From contig NC_071355.1 in the NCBI RefSeq assembly GCF_943734655.1, positions 192,087,939-192,151,938 of the forward strand: a stretch of DNA of 64,000 nt, in the 5' to 3' direction. The position numbers and the translations under genes are program-made. Below are positions 44,515 through 57,432 of this stretch, piece after piece. This DNA is from Sabethes cyaneus (lineage: Eukaryota > Arthropoda > Insecta > Diptera > Culicidae). Below the pieces are notes generated by a model. The model worked only from the letters and a program-made list of their open reading frames with translations, was not told the DNA's origin and did not search any database. Numbering within the stretch: position 1 is the stretch's first letter; every line of letters starts with the position of its first letter.

Positions 44515-45815
44515 CTACGTTAGACAGGCTTTTGCAATTGGACTTGAAATTGATTTTGAACGAAGACTTCTGTTTGAACACTGACTTGGACTTGGATCTG
44601 AAGGTGGAGTTCGATTTGGATCTGAACACGGACCTGGACTTGGATCTGAGCGCGGACATTGTTCAGACAGTGGACTTGGTTCTGAATGTAGACTTGGACA
44701 TAGATCTGAACGCGAATTTGGTTCTGAACACAGATTTGGACTTGGATTTGGATTGTGGGCTTGGACATAAAACGCGAATTTGAATCTGAACGCGGATTTG
44801 GATCTCACCACGGACTTGGTTCTGAACGCGGACTTGGACTAGGATTTGAATGTGGACTTGGTCTTAAATCTTAACGCGGACTTAGACTTGGATATGGATG
44901 CGCACTTGGACTTAGATCGGAACGCGGAGTGGGACTTGGATCTGACCACGGACTTGGTTCTGAACATAAACTTGGGTTTGGATCTGAATGCGGAATGGAC
45001 TTGGTTTTAAACATTTGGCTTTGATTCTAAACGATAGACCTGGCGAATTTGAGTCTGAACGCGAATTTGGTTCTGAACGCGGAGTTGGACCTGGTTCAGA
45101 AGTTGGATCTGTGCGCGGAGTTGGACTTGGATCTGTACGCGTATTTGGACTGGTCTTAGTTCTGAACGTGGACTTTGTGCTGATAGTGTACTTGGTTCTG
45201 AATGATACTGATGGCCTTGGACTTAAAATTGAAACATAAATTTAGTTCTAAACGCGGGTTTGGATCTAACCACGGACTTAGACTTGAAACTTAACACAGA
45301 CTTGGACTTGGATATGAATGCGCACTTAGATTTAGATCGGAACACGGAGTTGGACTTGGATCTAACGTTTACTTCAACTTGGATCTGAACGAGGAGTTCG
45401 ACGTAGATCTGTTCCCGGATTTGGACTTGGATCTGAATGCGGATTAAACTTAGTTCTGAACGCGAACTTGATGCTGAACGCGGACTTAGTTCTGAACGCA
45501 GACTTTGTGTTCAACGCGGACTTGGTTTCGACCACAGCCTTTGATTTGGATCTGAGCGCGGATTTGGACGTGGTTCTGAGCGTCGATTTGGTTCTGAACA
45601 CGAACTTCGATCTGACCACGGACTTGGTTCTGAACCTAGACTTGGAATTGGATCTGAGTGTAGATTTGGACTTGATTCTAAACACGGCTTTGGTTCTGAA
45701 CGCAGATTTGGTTCTAACCATAGACTTGGACTATGATCTAAACGCAGACTTGGACTTGAATCTGAACGAGGACTTGGACTTTGAATGCGGAGTAGGACTT
45801 GGATGTGACCAGATT
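44515..45815. repeat. 18-bp minisatellite (GACTTGGATCTGAACGCG), left part
   Basis: About 70 degenerate units with variants TTGGTTCTGAACGCG and TTGGACTTGGATCTG. A 6-bp sub-repeat (GAC TTG) is visible. Long plus- and minus-strand frames rich in Asp/Leu or Lys/Ser/Arg follow from the 18-bp period and are not genes. Larger units recur (compare 44800-44960 with 45255-45365). Confidence 0.9.
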
Positions 45816-47085
45816 TTTTTTGGGTGAATGCGGGACATATTGAATGGCTTATTTGCTAAATCGGTTCGGTAGTAAAGATAGGATCATTTAGAAATTGGGC
45901 ACTTCATTTTGGCGATACCGGCGCTCCCAGTGGCTGTGGATGCTAGCTTTTGTTAGCGTTGTGTTATTTGTAACAGTTCTGCTCGGTATATTTTTTTCGC
46001 AGTTTAAAGGTAACGTGTTTTCGATATATTCATCATGTATGAAGAGAAATGGAAGTAATTGTGTGCGGTCACCTGCAGAATCCATCAGCGCCGGCTCGGG
46101 AGCTGGCGGGACTGACGAATTATCCTAAAAGAGCTGTGGTGTGAGTAATTGAGGGGTGCAAGGAAACACTCCGGGCTGTCCGCAAGGCGCAGGCCAGACG
46201 TTGGAGTTGAACTCTTAATCGTCAACTGCGGTTGAGGGTCATTTTGGAAGTCAAGGCTGATCTCAGCATCACGGATTGTGCGTTGGCGAAAAAACTGAAT
46301 ACTGACCGTTGTACTGTACGACGAATTCGTCTCGGAATGGCTACAAGTGTTACCTAGCAAGTGGGGAGCCCACAGAAGCCTCAAACAATGAACACATGTT
46401 AGAATCCGGTCTCGTGGGTTGTGCGGCCGGGTGGGGACGAAGCGCGACGCATGTGTCTGACTGGATGATGAATAAACTTCAGAGAAGGCCGATTTCAGCC
46501 AAACCTAGGGGTTAAATTCTTCATGCTCTGGCTCGCAGTAGGGTTTGTAGCAGATTCGAGATTGGTTTTGGGGATGGGTTCGTGATAAAAGCTAATGACT
46601 TGGCAAGGGATCTGTTGCATTGGCATCTGTATGAAAAACAGTGTTTTGTGACGGAATTTGGAGATACACAGGGGTAGGTGCCAAGCGGATCTTGCCTTTC
46701 AGTCCCATGATAGCCTGCCGCAGTTTCAGCATGAATGCTACAATGGACAATGGACTTCAGTTCATCTCAAAAGAACTGAGTGCACCAACTTGAGTGCATC
46801 AAATTGTAATCAAGCGAAAGCTGCAGATGAAGAGAACAGTCACCAGCGAGGTTGGTCAGATGATAAGTTCGTGGTTCCGGCTGGCCGAGACCAAGAGTGT
46901 GCACCAGCTGACGTGCGGTGTCAGCAGTAGGTTTTTTCATGCAACGTAACACAATCTCGTTTGTTTCGTTCGGTTTCGATTAAAAACTTAATCAATGCGG
47001 GACACTTTCCGGGACGCTTAGCAATCCAGGACAAGCCATCCAAATCCGGGACAGTCTCGCATAATCCAGGGTGTCTAGTCAGCCT
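45816..47085 (+). pseudogene. mariner-type transposon, dead, inserted in minisatellite
   Basis: Transposase pieces in changing frames: KRAVVSVI-like and LRLRVILEVKADLSITDCAL followed by AKKLNTDRCTVRRIRL (helix-turn-helix region, about 46210-46335). Then come a degraded catalytic DDE-type box near 46470, LMTWQGIC about 46595, and the C-terminal end MKRTVTSEVGQMISSWFRLA near 46830. Stops and shifts abolish function. The outer right part contains CCAGGGTGTCTAGTC, a possible terminal repeat. The same 18-bp minisatellite flanks both sides. Confidence 0.7.
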
Positions 47086-47770
47086 AATCTAACGCGCACT
47101 TGAACTCGGGTCTGAACGATGGCTTGGACCTATATTTGATCCCGAACTTGCACTTAGTTCGGAACGCAGATGGGATTCTGAACGAGGACTTGGTCCTGAA
47201 CGCAGACTTCGTGTTCAACGCGCACTTGGTTCTGAAAATAGACTTGGTTGTGATCACGGACTTGAACTTGGATCTGAACGCGGATTTGGGCCTGGTTCTT
47301 AACGCGAATTTGGTTCTGAACGCGTACCCGGTTCTGACCACGGACATGATTCTAAGCATAGACTTCGACTTGGATCTGAACGCGGATTGGGTCTTGGTTC
47401 TAAACGCGGATTTGCATCTTACCACAGACTTGGTTCTGAACGCGGATTTGGTTCTAAACACAGACTTGGACAAGGATCTGAGCGCGAATTTGGACTTGGA
47501 AGTCGGATTCTAATCTGAACGTGGACTTGATTCTGAACGCAGACTTGCATCTGATTGCGAACTTGGATCTGAACGCGGACTTCTTTCTTACCATGGACTC
47601 GGATCTGAACACACATTTAGTTCTAGCCATGGACTTAGTTCTGAACGCGGACTTGGATGAGAACGTGAACTTGATTCTGAACGGGACTTAGTTTTAAACG
47701 CGGACTTGGTTGTGATGACGAATTTTGATTTAAAGTTGGGTTTGGATTTGATTCTGACGTTGGACTTTGG
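47086..47770. repeat. 18-bp minisatellite (GACTTGGATCTGAACGCG), right part
   Basis: Same unit as 44515-45815, resumed after the mariner insertion, fading into the next array at about 47770. Confidence 0.88.
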
Positions 47771-48665
47771 CAATCACAAGACCAAGGGCAATGGCAAGAC
47801 TAAGGGCAATGGCACGACCAAGGGCAATGGCAAGACCAAGGGAAAGGACAAGATTAGGGGCAATGGCAAGACCAAGAGCAAGGGCAAGACTAGGGGCAAT
47901 GGCAAGACCAAGGGCAATGGCAAGACCAAAAGGAATGGCAAGACCCAGGGCAATGGCAAAGACCTAGGGTAATGATAAAACCAAGGGGAATGGCAAGACC
48001 AAAGGCAATGGCAAGACTAAGGGCAAGGGCAAGACTAAGGGCAGTGGTACGACTTAGGGCAATAACAAGATCAAGGGCAATGACAAGACTAAGGGCAAGG
48101 GCAAGACTAAAGGCAATGGCACGCCCTAGGGCAATAACAAAGCCAAAGGCAATGACCAAGTCCAAGGACAATGACAAGACCAAGGGCAAGAGCAAGACTA
48201 GGGGCAATGGAAGACCAAGGGCAAGGGCAAGACTAAGGGCAATGGCCCGACCTAGGGCAGTAACAAAACTAAAGGCAATGGCCAAGTTCAAGGGCAATAA
48301 CAAGACCTAGGGCAAGAGCAAGACTAGGGGCAATGGCAAGACCAAGGGCAAGGGCAAGACTAAGGGCAATGGCCCGACCTAGGGCAGTAACAAAACTAAA
48401 GGCAATGGCCAAGTTCAAGGGCAATGACAAGACCTAGGGCAAGAGCAAGACTAGGGGCAATGGCAAGACCAAGGGCAAGGGCAAGACTAAGGGCAATGGC
48501 CCGACCTAGGGCAGTAACAAAACTAAAGGCAATGGCCAAGTTCAAGGGCAATGGCAAGACCAAGGGCAAGGGCAAGACTAAGGGCAATGGCACGACCTAG
48601 GGCAATAACAAAGCCAAAGGCAATGACCAAGTCCAAGTGCAATGACAAGACCAAGGGCAAGGGTT
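47771..48665. repeat. 18-bp minisatellite (AAGACCAAGGGCAATGGC) with 127-bp higher-order unit
   Basis: About 50 units. From 48251 a 127-bp block beginning CCTAGGGCAGTAACAAAACT is repeated nearly exactly at 48378 and again (partly) at 48505, a higher-order repeat formed by recent unequal exchange or slippage. Open frames such as GNGKTKG repeats are artefacts of the period. Confidence 0.9.
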
Positions 48666-51600
48666 AAAACCCCCATAGAATCGATTCAATTATTCGAACC
48701 CAAAATAACTAGTTGAAAATATGTATTTAGGTAATAAAAATTTTAGAGAAATTTGTGTCACTTTTCTAAAATCCTATGCGTAATGAACATTGAATTGCAA
48801 TATGCTTACGAAATAAAACGGTCGTTTAAATTACTATTTACATCAAGGTATTTCCAAATAAAGAGAGGAGCCTCGAGAATCTCTATCTGAAATTTGGGAC
48901 TTTTAACTGCAAACTCCTTTTAACTTCCCAAATATTCTGAATCTTGATATATTGGATTTTGGTGTATTGTAGTATGATGAAAATGCAACCGAATTCGGGA
49001 TGATCGTTCTTTCAATAGAAATGCGAATATGCGTGGTTTCCGATGACTTTTTCTTCAATAAATTAAGCTTAAAAATTAATTGTGTGCTTGAAAAATGATT
49101 TGTTTCATGTCTTGTATCAATTCCTTTCGAAATCCTCTCATAAAATATTTAAAGTCATCATTGTACTCTTTTTCCAGCACCAAAAAAAGTCCCTCAGCCC
49201 CCAATAAATTGCCATTCCCGTAAGCCACCACAACACAGTGCACACACAGTTTCGAGTAATTTCGTTGCATTTATTCGTATTGCAGTTTAGCGAACCATCA
49301 AACGCTGCTGGAGCAAACCTGTTGCACTGATGCTGGGCTGGTCCCTTGCCTGGATGCGGGCTGATGCCAAGTTTAACGGGTAAAAGGCACGACGACGATG
49401 ACGACGACACGGGCACGAATAAAAGTGATCAAAACGATTCCTTCTTTTTTTATTGGCTGCCATCCAGAACCTGAACCATCGGCACTAAATAAGGAAACAC
49501 CAAGAACAAATAAAGCTAATAGAGAAGCTGTTTACAGAGCCCAAGTACCGACGCAGGAGGGGAGAAATTTTAAAATATTTTTTTTCCTCTCAGTTTGTCT
49601 TCCACTTGTTGGGCCCGGGCAGGTCTTTTACTTCTGGGAAGATTGTTTTTACTGCTGTTGCTGCTGCTACAGTACTGGCTGTTTAGTGATAGGTGAGGGG
49701 GTACTTTGGTGTAGTTCCAAATTTCACAGCATCTTGAGCCCGGGTCGGTTGGATGGCTTTTTACGACTTCCTTTGCCAAGCCGCGGTATCGCCACGGGAT
49801 AAGCCAAGAGCCATCATCCGGTGCTTCTAATGAGCACTTTTTTGCTCAACAACGTCGTCGACGACAACGATCGACTCGACTCCAAGAGGGTCTCTGTTAT
49901 TACGGCTGCCTTCGAGATGAGTCTCGGCAAATGTGCCGTCAAATCTGTACCTTTAAATGCGAGAGTATCATTCACCTCGCATCGGCTGGTGGCACGGTGT
50001 GTGCAGGTATGTCCGCGTTTCGCACAATTGAACGCGGCAGGTTTGGTTTTGATTTTCTGCCCGCGGCCACCGAAGGACGTGGTCCACTGTGCGGCATTAC
50101 ACCACAGCAGTCAGTGATGCGTTTCCAGCTCGTTAGAACCAAGTTTCGTACATAATCGAATCACGTCACTCCGGCTTCCTTTTGTGGACTTTCGCTGGAA
50201 ATTGTCCAAATCGAGCAGCGCTAAACGGGAATGCATCAATTTATAGCGGTTTGTTCCGCAGTTATGCGGGATTTTTTTCTCTCGCGATTGTCACGTTCTA
50301 AGGTATAAAACGCTCGGATGGCAAACGAAACCAATTAGACGTTTCCTTTAATGGTTGTAATTAATGAGAATCGACGGGTGCAATGGCCTGCATGATATTC
50401 GCTAATTAATAATATTAAATAAAATTGGCAGGTCTTCAAAATGGCATGTTTGGTTGCAACCATTACAGAGCAGCTACTTGCGAGTGAACCCATTGTTGTT
50501 GAAGCTACTAAACACTATGGACATGTTAAATCCTTTCACCCGATTGATAAGCTGTTTTTGTAGCTTTATCACACAGAATGTATTATTCACGATATGTGTA
50601 GTCATGATTCCACATTAAATGAAATAGTTCTACCGTAAATTATTTGAAAACTATTTGAAATTAGATTATTGATTACCTATTTATTATGCTTTGTTGAAGG
50701 GTGCGCTCCACTGCACTGGCTGGCTTTCAAATCTAACAGTATTAATGAAAGCTAATGTATGATTATTCACAGCCTTGGTATTAACCGCACATTACCAGCT
50801 CCGGTAAAGTTATAACGAATATTCTATCTCGCTTTTACAAGAGCTTGACAGGTGTTTGAAATTATTACTTCTTGTTAGGTACCATTGCTATAATTCTTCT
50901 TCTCGTTATATACACTTTTCTGTTTAAAAGTTTGTGAAAATATTTTGGTCTAAGAAAACCATATAACTAACAGGAACTTTTCAGGGACAAGTAGGTTTCG
51001 TTAAATTACAACCATATAAAAGAGAACTCCACTGCTTAACTAGTTATAGATTGGCATTCTATCTACTTCTCAGGAAGCAACCAAAATAATTTTGCAGTTA
51101 ATTGCGGTTGAGTAACTAAATGAATTTATTATGATGTTAAGTTTTCAGAAATTGCATAATTTTGTTGGCGCGTTGATTTTATCCGCCTATCATACCAATA
51201 TATACGATAAAATTTATGCGCATATGCTGCACAACAACGGAGACTGCTGAAAATATATTATTTATTCTATAGAATATTTTAATATGTTCGCTATAAACTA
51301 AATCGAATAGGATGCCTGACAGTAAAACTTTACTTTTTCTGCTCACGGGTGTATTTTTAAATTAACAAAGCCGGCTGATGGATTTAGCTGTTACCAGAGC
51401 AAGCTTTGTAGCGAAAAGCTTCATTAAATTAGAGCGGTAACTTTCAAGATACGAATCGGTTTTATTGCTGCTTCCAGCAAAACCTGATAAGACTACGTAG
51501 GTCTATGACCTGATTTTTGAAGAGGTTATAAAAACCTTCTGAAGAGTGGGCCACTTGGTCGGAAGACAGTTTTATAACGGTCATCAGAATGTTCTGGTTC

Positions 51601-52011
51601 TCATAGTTTTATTAGCGGTTTTATGAAATTGGTCATGAAAACCACTAGGGGAATGTAACAATACTTAGAGTTGTTACTTGGGGATACCATGTGACTTTGG
51701 AATGACTCTATTCTCAGATCTCTCCTCATTCTTCCTTCGTACTGATTTCTGCATTACCTACAATGAAGCTTTTTGCCAAGGCAAGTTATAAGCCATTCCA
51801 AGTAATACGCATTTGGCCGGAGTTAGTTTTAAGAATGGTACTGGCTCAAAGAGCGTAATTAACGTTGGGATACCAGGAGTATCGGAGCCGGTAACCGGTA
51901 CTACCGGCCGATTTTCTTCTACCGAAATACCGATGCATGAGCGAATACCGGTATTTTCGATTCATATCCACTGCAGCAGAAATTAAACTAATATCGATTC
52001 CTGACGGCTAT
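48666..52011. other. intergenic, no gene recognised
   Basis: GC-richer patches at 49160-49450 and 49480-50160 hold overlapping frames on both strands but no recognisable domain or clear splice pair. A TTGTTACTTGGGG motif at 51672-51684 may be the end of a diverged MITE. Confidence 0.4.
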
Positions 52012-52088
52012 AACTATAACGGACGGCAGTAGTTTAGTGAGTAAAACATTCGGTTACCAACCGAAAGCGTGTGACTTCATCTGCCATT
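52012..52088 (+). ncRNA. tRNA-like dispersed repeat, copy 1
   Basis: Folds as GGCAG...CTGCC (acceptor), GTTT-AGTGAGTA-AAAC (D arm) and TTCGG-TTACCAA-CCGAA (anticodon arm, 7-nt loop). The T arm is poor. A close relative lies inverted at 61896-61966. Best read as the head of a tRNA-derived SINE or a decayed tRNA gene. Confidence 0.5.
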
Positions 52089-52217
52089 GCACAACTCAAT
52101 ATATTTTTGGTCTATATAGAAATTTTCCAATTCATTCAACCTCGTTAGCACCAAATGGTACATCAATGTACAAAAATTATCGTAAATATCTCTTAACAAA
52201 TTCGGAATCGTAACTAA

Positions 52218-54577
52218 TCTATACCTATAAAGAAGGATTTCTGTCTGTCTGTCTGTCTGTCTGTCTGTCCGTATGTTCCTTATAGAATCGAAAACTACTG
52301 AACCAATCGGCATGACAATATGCATGTAGAGGTTTTTTGGGGCCAGGAAAGGTTTTAGTGATGGTTAGAAACCCCTCCCCGCACTAAGAGGGGGGGCTCC
52401 CATACAAATGAAACACAAATTTCTGCATAACTCGATAACTAATCAAGCAAATAGAACAAAATTTGGCATGTGGGTGTTTTCGGTGACAAGAATTTATTCT
52501 ATGGTAAATTGAGACCCCTCCCCTCTTTATAAGGGGAATTATAACTCCTCTCCTCTTTAAAAGGGGGGGCTTCCATTCAAATTTCCTCATAACTCGAGAA
52601 CTAATCAAGCAAATGGAACCAAATTTGGCATGTGAAGGTTTTCGAGGGCAAGAATATTTTCTATAGTAAATTAGGACCCCTCCCCACTTTAAAAGGGGGG
52701 GCTCCTGTACCAAAGAAACACAATTTTCCTCATAACTCGAGAAGTAATTAAGCAAATGGAACCAAATTTGGCATGTGGGTGTTTTTGGAGACATAAATTT
52801 TTTCTATGATGAACTGGGACCCTTCCCCACTTTAGGAAGGGGGGCTCCTATACAAATGAAATGCAAATTTCCACATAACTCGAGAATTAATCAAGCAAAT
52901 GGTACCAAATTTGGCATGTGAAAGTTTTCGAGGGCAAGAATATTTTATATGGTGAATAAGGACCCCTCCCCACTTTAAGAGGGGAGGCTCCTATACAAAT
53001 GAAATACAAATTTCCTCATAACTCGAGAACTAATCAAGCAAATGGAACAAAATTTGGCACATGGGTGTTTTTGGAGACAAATTTTTTTCTATGATGAACT
53101 GGGACCCTTCCTCACTTTAGGAGGGGGGGCTCCTATACAAATGAAATACAAATTTCCTCATAACTCGAGAGCTAATCAAGCAAATGAAACCAAATTTGGC
53201 ATGTGAAAGTTTTCTAGGGCATGAATATTTTCTATGGTGAATTAAAACCCCTCCCTACTTTAAGAGGGGGGGCTCCTATATAAACGAAATACAAATTTCC
53301 TCATAACTCGAGAACTAATCAAGCAAATGGAACCAAATTTGACACGTGGGTGTTTTTGGAGACAAAATTTTTTTCTATGATGAACTGGGACCCTTCCTCA
53401 CTTTAGGAGGGGGGGCTCCTATACAAATGAAATACAAATTTCCTCATAACTCGAGAGCTAATCAAGCAAATGAAACCAAATTTGGCATGTGAAAGTTTTC
53501 GAGGGCAAAAATATTTTCTATGGTGAATTAGGACCCCTCCCAACTTTAAGAGGGGGGGCTCCTATACAAACGAAATACAAATTTCCTCATAACTCGAGAA
53601 CTAATCAAGCAAATAGAACCAAATTTGGCATGTGGAGGTTTCTGAAGGCAAAAATATTTTCTATGGTGAATTAGGACCCCTCCCAACTTTAAGAGGGGGT
53701 GCTTCTACACAAATGAAATACAAATTTCCTCATAATTCGAGAACTAATCAAATAAATGGAACCATATTTGGCATGTGGGTGTTTTTGGAGGCAACCATTT
53801 TTTCTATGATGAATTAGGACTTCTTACCTTTTTAAGAGGGGGGGCTCTCATACAAACGAAATACAAATTTCCTCATAACTCTAGAACTAATCAAGCAAAT
53901 GGAACCAAATTTATCATGTGGGTGTTTTTGTAGGCAAGAATATTTTCTATAGTATATTTTCTATGGATTTCTCCACTTTAAGAGGGGGGGGGGGCTCCTA
54001 TACAAATGAAAAACAAATTTCCTCTTATCTCGAGAACTAATCAATCAAATGGAACCAAATTTAGCATGTGGGAGTTTTAGATGGCAGAATTTTTTTCTAT
54101 GGTGAATTACGACCCCTTCCCCTTTTAAGAGGGGAGCTCCCATACAAATGAAATTCAAATTTCCTTATAACTTGAGAACTAATCAAGCAAATGGAACCCA
54201 ATTTGGCATGTGGGAGATTTTGGAGTCTTGAATTTATTTTACGATAGTTAGAGACCTCTCACCCCTGTGGTAGGGGGATATGGACTCTCATACAAATAAA
54301 ACAGAAATTTTTGCGAAACTCAAAAACTAATCGAACTCGAGAAATTCGAGACTCTTCCATAAAACATTAGTCAATACAAGACCACAAAAACTATCTATAG
54401 TAACACTAGATCATTCAGGACGAGACGGTCGCGAGTGTTGCCGGTGACCCGCCGTCGGAAGCGCCGCCCACTGGGGGCTTGCAAAACTCGAGATTGTGAC
54501 AAAGATCATCCGAGATTCATGATTTATGTACAACACAGGTTAATTTGTGGCAATACGAAGTTTGTCGGGTCAGCTAG
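52218..54577 (+). mobile_element. non-autonomous Helitron, copy 2
   Basis: Starts TCTATACCTATAAAGAAGG after A and ends GTCGGGTCAGCTAG before T. Only one copy of the 5' unit (with a CTGT run), followed by about eleven ~150 bp units each with TAACTCGAGAACTAATCAAG, GGCATGTGGGTGTTTTTGG and a G-run GGGGGGGCTCC. The 3' part matches copy 1 (ACAAACTTCG complement, GGCAATACGAAGTTTGTCGG) but lacks the extra 300 bp. No protein encoded. Confidence 0.75.
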
Positions 54578-55814
54578 TGCTTAATAAAGTGCGCCCAAGT
54601 TGATTTTCAGTCGTATATACTAGTTATAACTGACACGCATGCGATTTTCAACACAGAACTGAGTGGTGAATGACCAATTGGTTAAAACCACATTAAATAA
54701 CAACAACAACAACACAGAATTGTATAGCAGTATAGAGCGAGTCACACTTAATCGGATTATATCGTATATTTACAAAGATAAAAGACATATAATTATTCTT
54801 CATCACGTATATCGCCTCCAAAAAAGTACGGATATGGCAATTGATCTATTCGACTGAAACTTATGCGCTGACGGTGGTTATCTTTGGAACTAGCCGAACG
54901 ATGAAACAGTTGACAGTTTGCTTGAAGAATCGGAAAAAGTTCACTTTTTTAATTTGCTTAATGTAGAGAAATAATGTACAAGTGAAATTACTAGTGCAAA
55001 ATGTAAGAAAATTGTGTACTTTCTTTTTGGTATATACTTTGTCAATGGTTTGTTTACATTATATACGAGAAAATAACGTTTTTGTATATTTGTGCGACAA
55101 AAGGCATGTTATATATTCGTTAAATTACAAAAATCGACATGCTCAAGTGGTAAAAAACTTGTTTTTTTTTGTGAAATTAACAGAAACCAGGCTATAGCAA
55201 GCAAGATACAGGATAACCAAAGAGAACATTAATATTTTCATGCATTACCGAAGCAACATGGTTCGCTAGGACTGACAGATGTTCGAATCTCCGGAACTTT
55301 GACTTGAACCGATACAAAACAAGCATAAAGATTTTGCAAAGTCGAAAAACATTCCAATAATGCGCAAAAACCGATTAGGGATCACTGCTGTGTTTGACTA
55401 GTTAAGTAGCCACACCAGTTTTCTTCAAATTTATGCTATTTCAATTCACTATTTTAAAAGTATTTAAAAGTATTTTTATTTAGGTATTTTACCTTGCAAA
55501 ACAGCAAATTTCTTACAAAACCTGATGGAAATTTAGTAAAGTTTTTAATCGAAAACAAGTTAAAAGTTAAATTTACTGAATTTTTTTTTGTGAAAAATAC
55601 CGCATGTGACGTTTGTTTTCGTTGTTATCACCATCGCAGCAGGTAGCGCCACGGCGGCAGTTTTAACTCCAATAGATCAATTTTGCGCATCAAATACGAT
55701 TGATTAGCATGTATATCGTTACGTAACGCTAATTTTTGACTTTAATAGACATATAAAAACTTTAGCTGAAAATTAATCCTTCCTCCGCATGCATCCTCCT
55801 TTTCCAAAAATGAA
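54578..55814. other. intergenic, no gene recognised
   Basis: AT-rich. A short AAC run at about 54699-54715; nothing else supported. Confidence 0.5.
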
Positions 55815-56120
55815 TCCGAATTTGAAGTTTCTATTTGAAACTGGACTTGACTTTTTATTGAAATTTAATTTGGAATTGAATTAGACTTGGAATTGTATTT
55901 TAAATTAAAGTTGAAATGTAAATTGAAATTGAATTTGAACTTAAGCTCGAAATTGATTTTAAAGTTGGAATTGAAATTGGACAAGAAATTTAACATAATA
56001 CATTCGAAATTAGACTTAAAATTGGAACTCAAATTTTCATTGAAACTAGATTTAAAATCAGGACATGCGATTGAGCTTGAAACTCAATTTGGCGTTAGAC
56101 ATCATATTCGATTTTAATTG
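55815..56120. repeat. degenerate AAATTGAA-type minisatellite
   Basis: Runs of TTGAAATTGAATTTGGAAT-like units of about 12 bp without strict period. Confidence 0.65.
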
Positions 56121-56219
56121 GGGCTAATTTGAAGTTGATGTTCTACTTCAAACCGAAATTAAGCCAATTGTACTTAAAATTAGAATTTACATTTTACGTC
56201 CTACTCTCTAACATGTTTT

Positions 56220-57210
56220 AGCACTTTTTTGTATTGTTTCGTTTTTTTCTCGTTTTCTGTACTGTTTTCTTGGATTTTGTTCTCATTTTTCCCACTCGGA
56301 TCTCTCTTCAAATGTCTAACTTTCCTTCAATTTTGTTTTCTTTTTCTTTCCTGTCATTCTGTCCCGTTTCCTGACTCATTGTTCCGGTTTTCTTCGTTAC
56401 CTGTTCCATTTTTTTCTTATTTTTTGTCCTGTTGTCTTCATGTTTTACACTCGCTTCTTGTTATTTTCTTTCTCATTTTTCCGTCATTTCTCTTCTCTTT
56501 TCCCCTTTCTTCGTTTCCAATTAGAACTCTTTTATGTCTTTTCCTTCTTGTTCTTCGTTTTCGTCTGTTTCATTTTTCTTCTTTTAGATGTCCCGTTTTC
56601 CTTGTTTTCTGTCAAGTTTATTCTGTTTTTGGTTCCCTTTTCTCCCTTTCCTCTCAGTTTTTTCTCTTATCTTCCGTTTTTTGTCTTCCATTTTACCGTT
56701 TTGTTTAGCCTGTTTTTCTTGATTTTCTCTTCATTTCTCCTATCATTTTCCTATCTCTCGTCTCGTCTTTTCCTGTTATATCCCGTTTGACCTCTTTTTC
56801 CTAGTTTCCCTGTTTCCTCTATGGGTTTTCTTTTTGCTCTCTTGCCATTCATCTTTGGTTTGTCTTGTTTCTGTTTCGTATTTTCTTTCCTATTTCGTTT
56901 TTTGCTCTCTTGTTTATTCTTATTTCTGTCCGCTGTCTCCGTTTTCTCTGTCCCTTTTCTTGTCCTTTTCCTGAATCCTGATTTTCTGCTATTTGTGTAT
57001 TGTTTCTTGTATTTACTTTCCTTTCCCGTCTTTTCTATTTTTTAATTTCAATCCCGTTTCGACTTTTTTCTTTTCTCGGTTCCGGTTTTGTCTGTTTTCG
57101 GATTGTAACTCCTTTTCAACTTCAATTCCATTTCTGTCCAGTGTATGCCCATTCACTTTCTGGTTTTCTTTGCTATCTTTATTTTTTTGGTCTGTTTCGA
57201 CTTGAAACTG
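56220..57210. repeat. pyrimidine-rich array (TTTTCCTGTTTTCTTTCTC type)
   Basis: Strongly strand-biased C/T-rich sequence with loose TTTTCTGTCCCGTTTTCTT-like units. The reverse complement of this motif makes up 62200-64000. Phe/Ser/Leu-rich open frames are artefacts. Confidence 0.75.
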
Positions 57211-57342
57211 GAACTATTTTTACGTAATTGCATATCGTAATTCACATACCCGGCCACAATTGTGGCCGATTGAAGTAACAACTACGGACTTCTGCGTTAC
57301 AGAAATTATTTTGTTTTAAATTGAATTTGACAGCGAAGATGA

Positions 57343-57432
57343 CCCAAGTAACAATTTGGATTTTATTACCCTCTTATGATGGCATTTAAGACCAAAATTG
57401 GTCTTGAAGACCACCATAAGAGTACAATAAAA
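57343..57432. mobile_element. palindromic MITE, copy D (right end lost)
   Basis: Starts CCCAAGTAACAATTTGG, centre GACCAAAATTGGTC, and breaks off after AGTACAATAAAA where the Helitron fragment begins. Confidence 0.75.

Noticed and set aside
45468..47513. Asp/Leu-rich and Lys/Ser/Arg-rich frames in the 18-bp array
   Set aside because: An 18-bp period keeps frames open on both strands. Composition follows the repeat unit, and a mariner interrupts it.
47706..48310. GNGKTKG-repeat protein and hydrophobic minus-strand Leu/Pro repeat protein
   Set aside because: Artefacts of the AAGACCAAGGGCAATGGC array; both strands open equally.
51560..51684. Sixth palindromic MITE
   Set aside because: Only the right tip TTGTTACTTGGGG is convincing; the left end and palindrome cannot be aligned.
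52012..52088. Functional tRNA gene
   Set aside because: The T arm is not formed and the B box is degenerate. A diverged copy exists elsewhere, so a SINE head or pseudogene is more likely.
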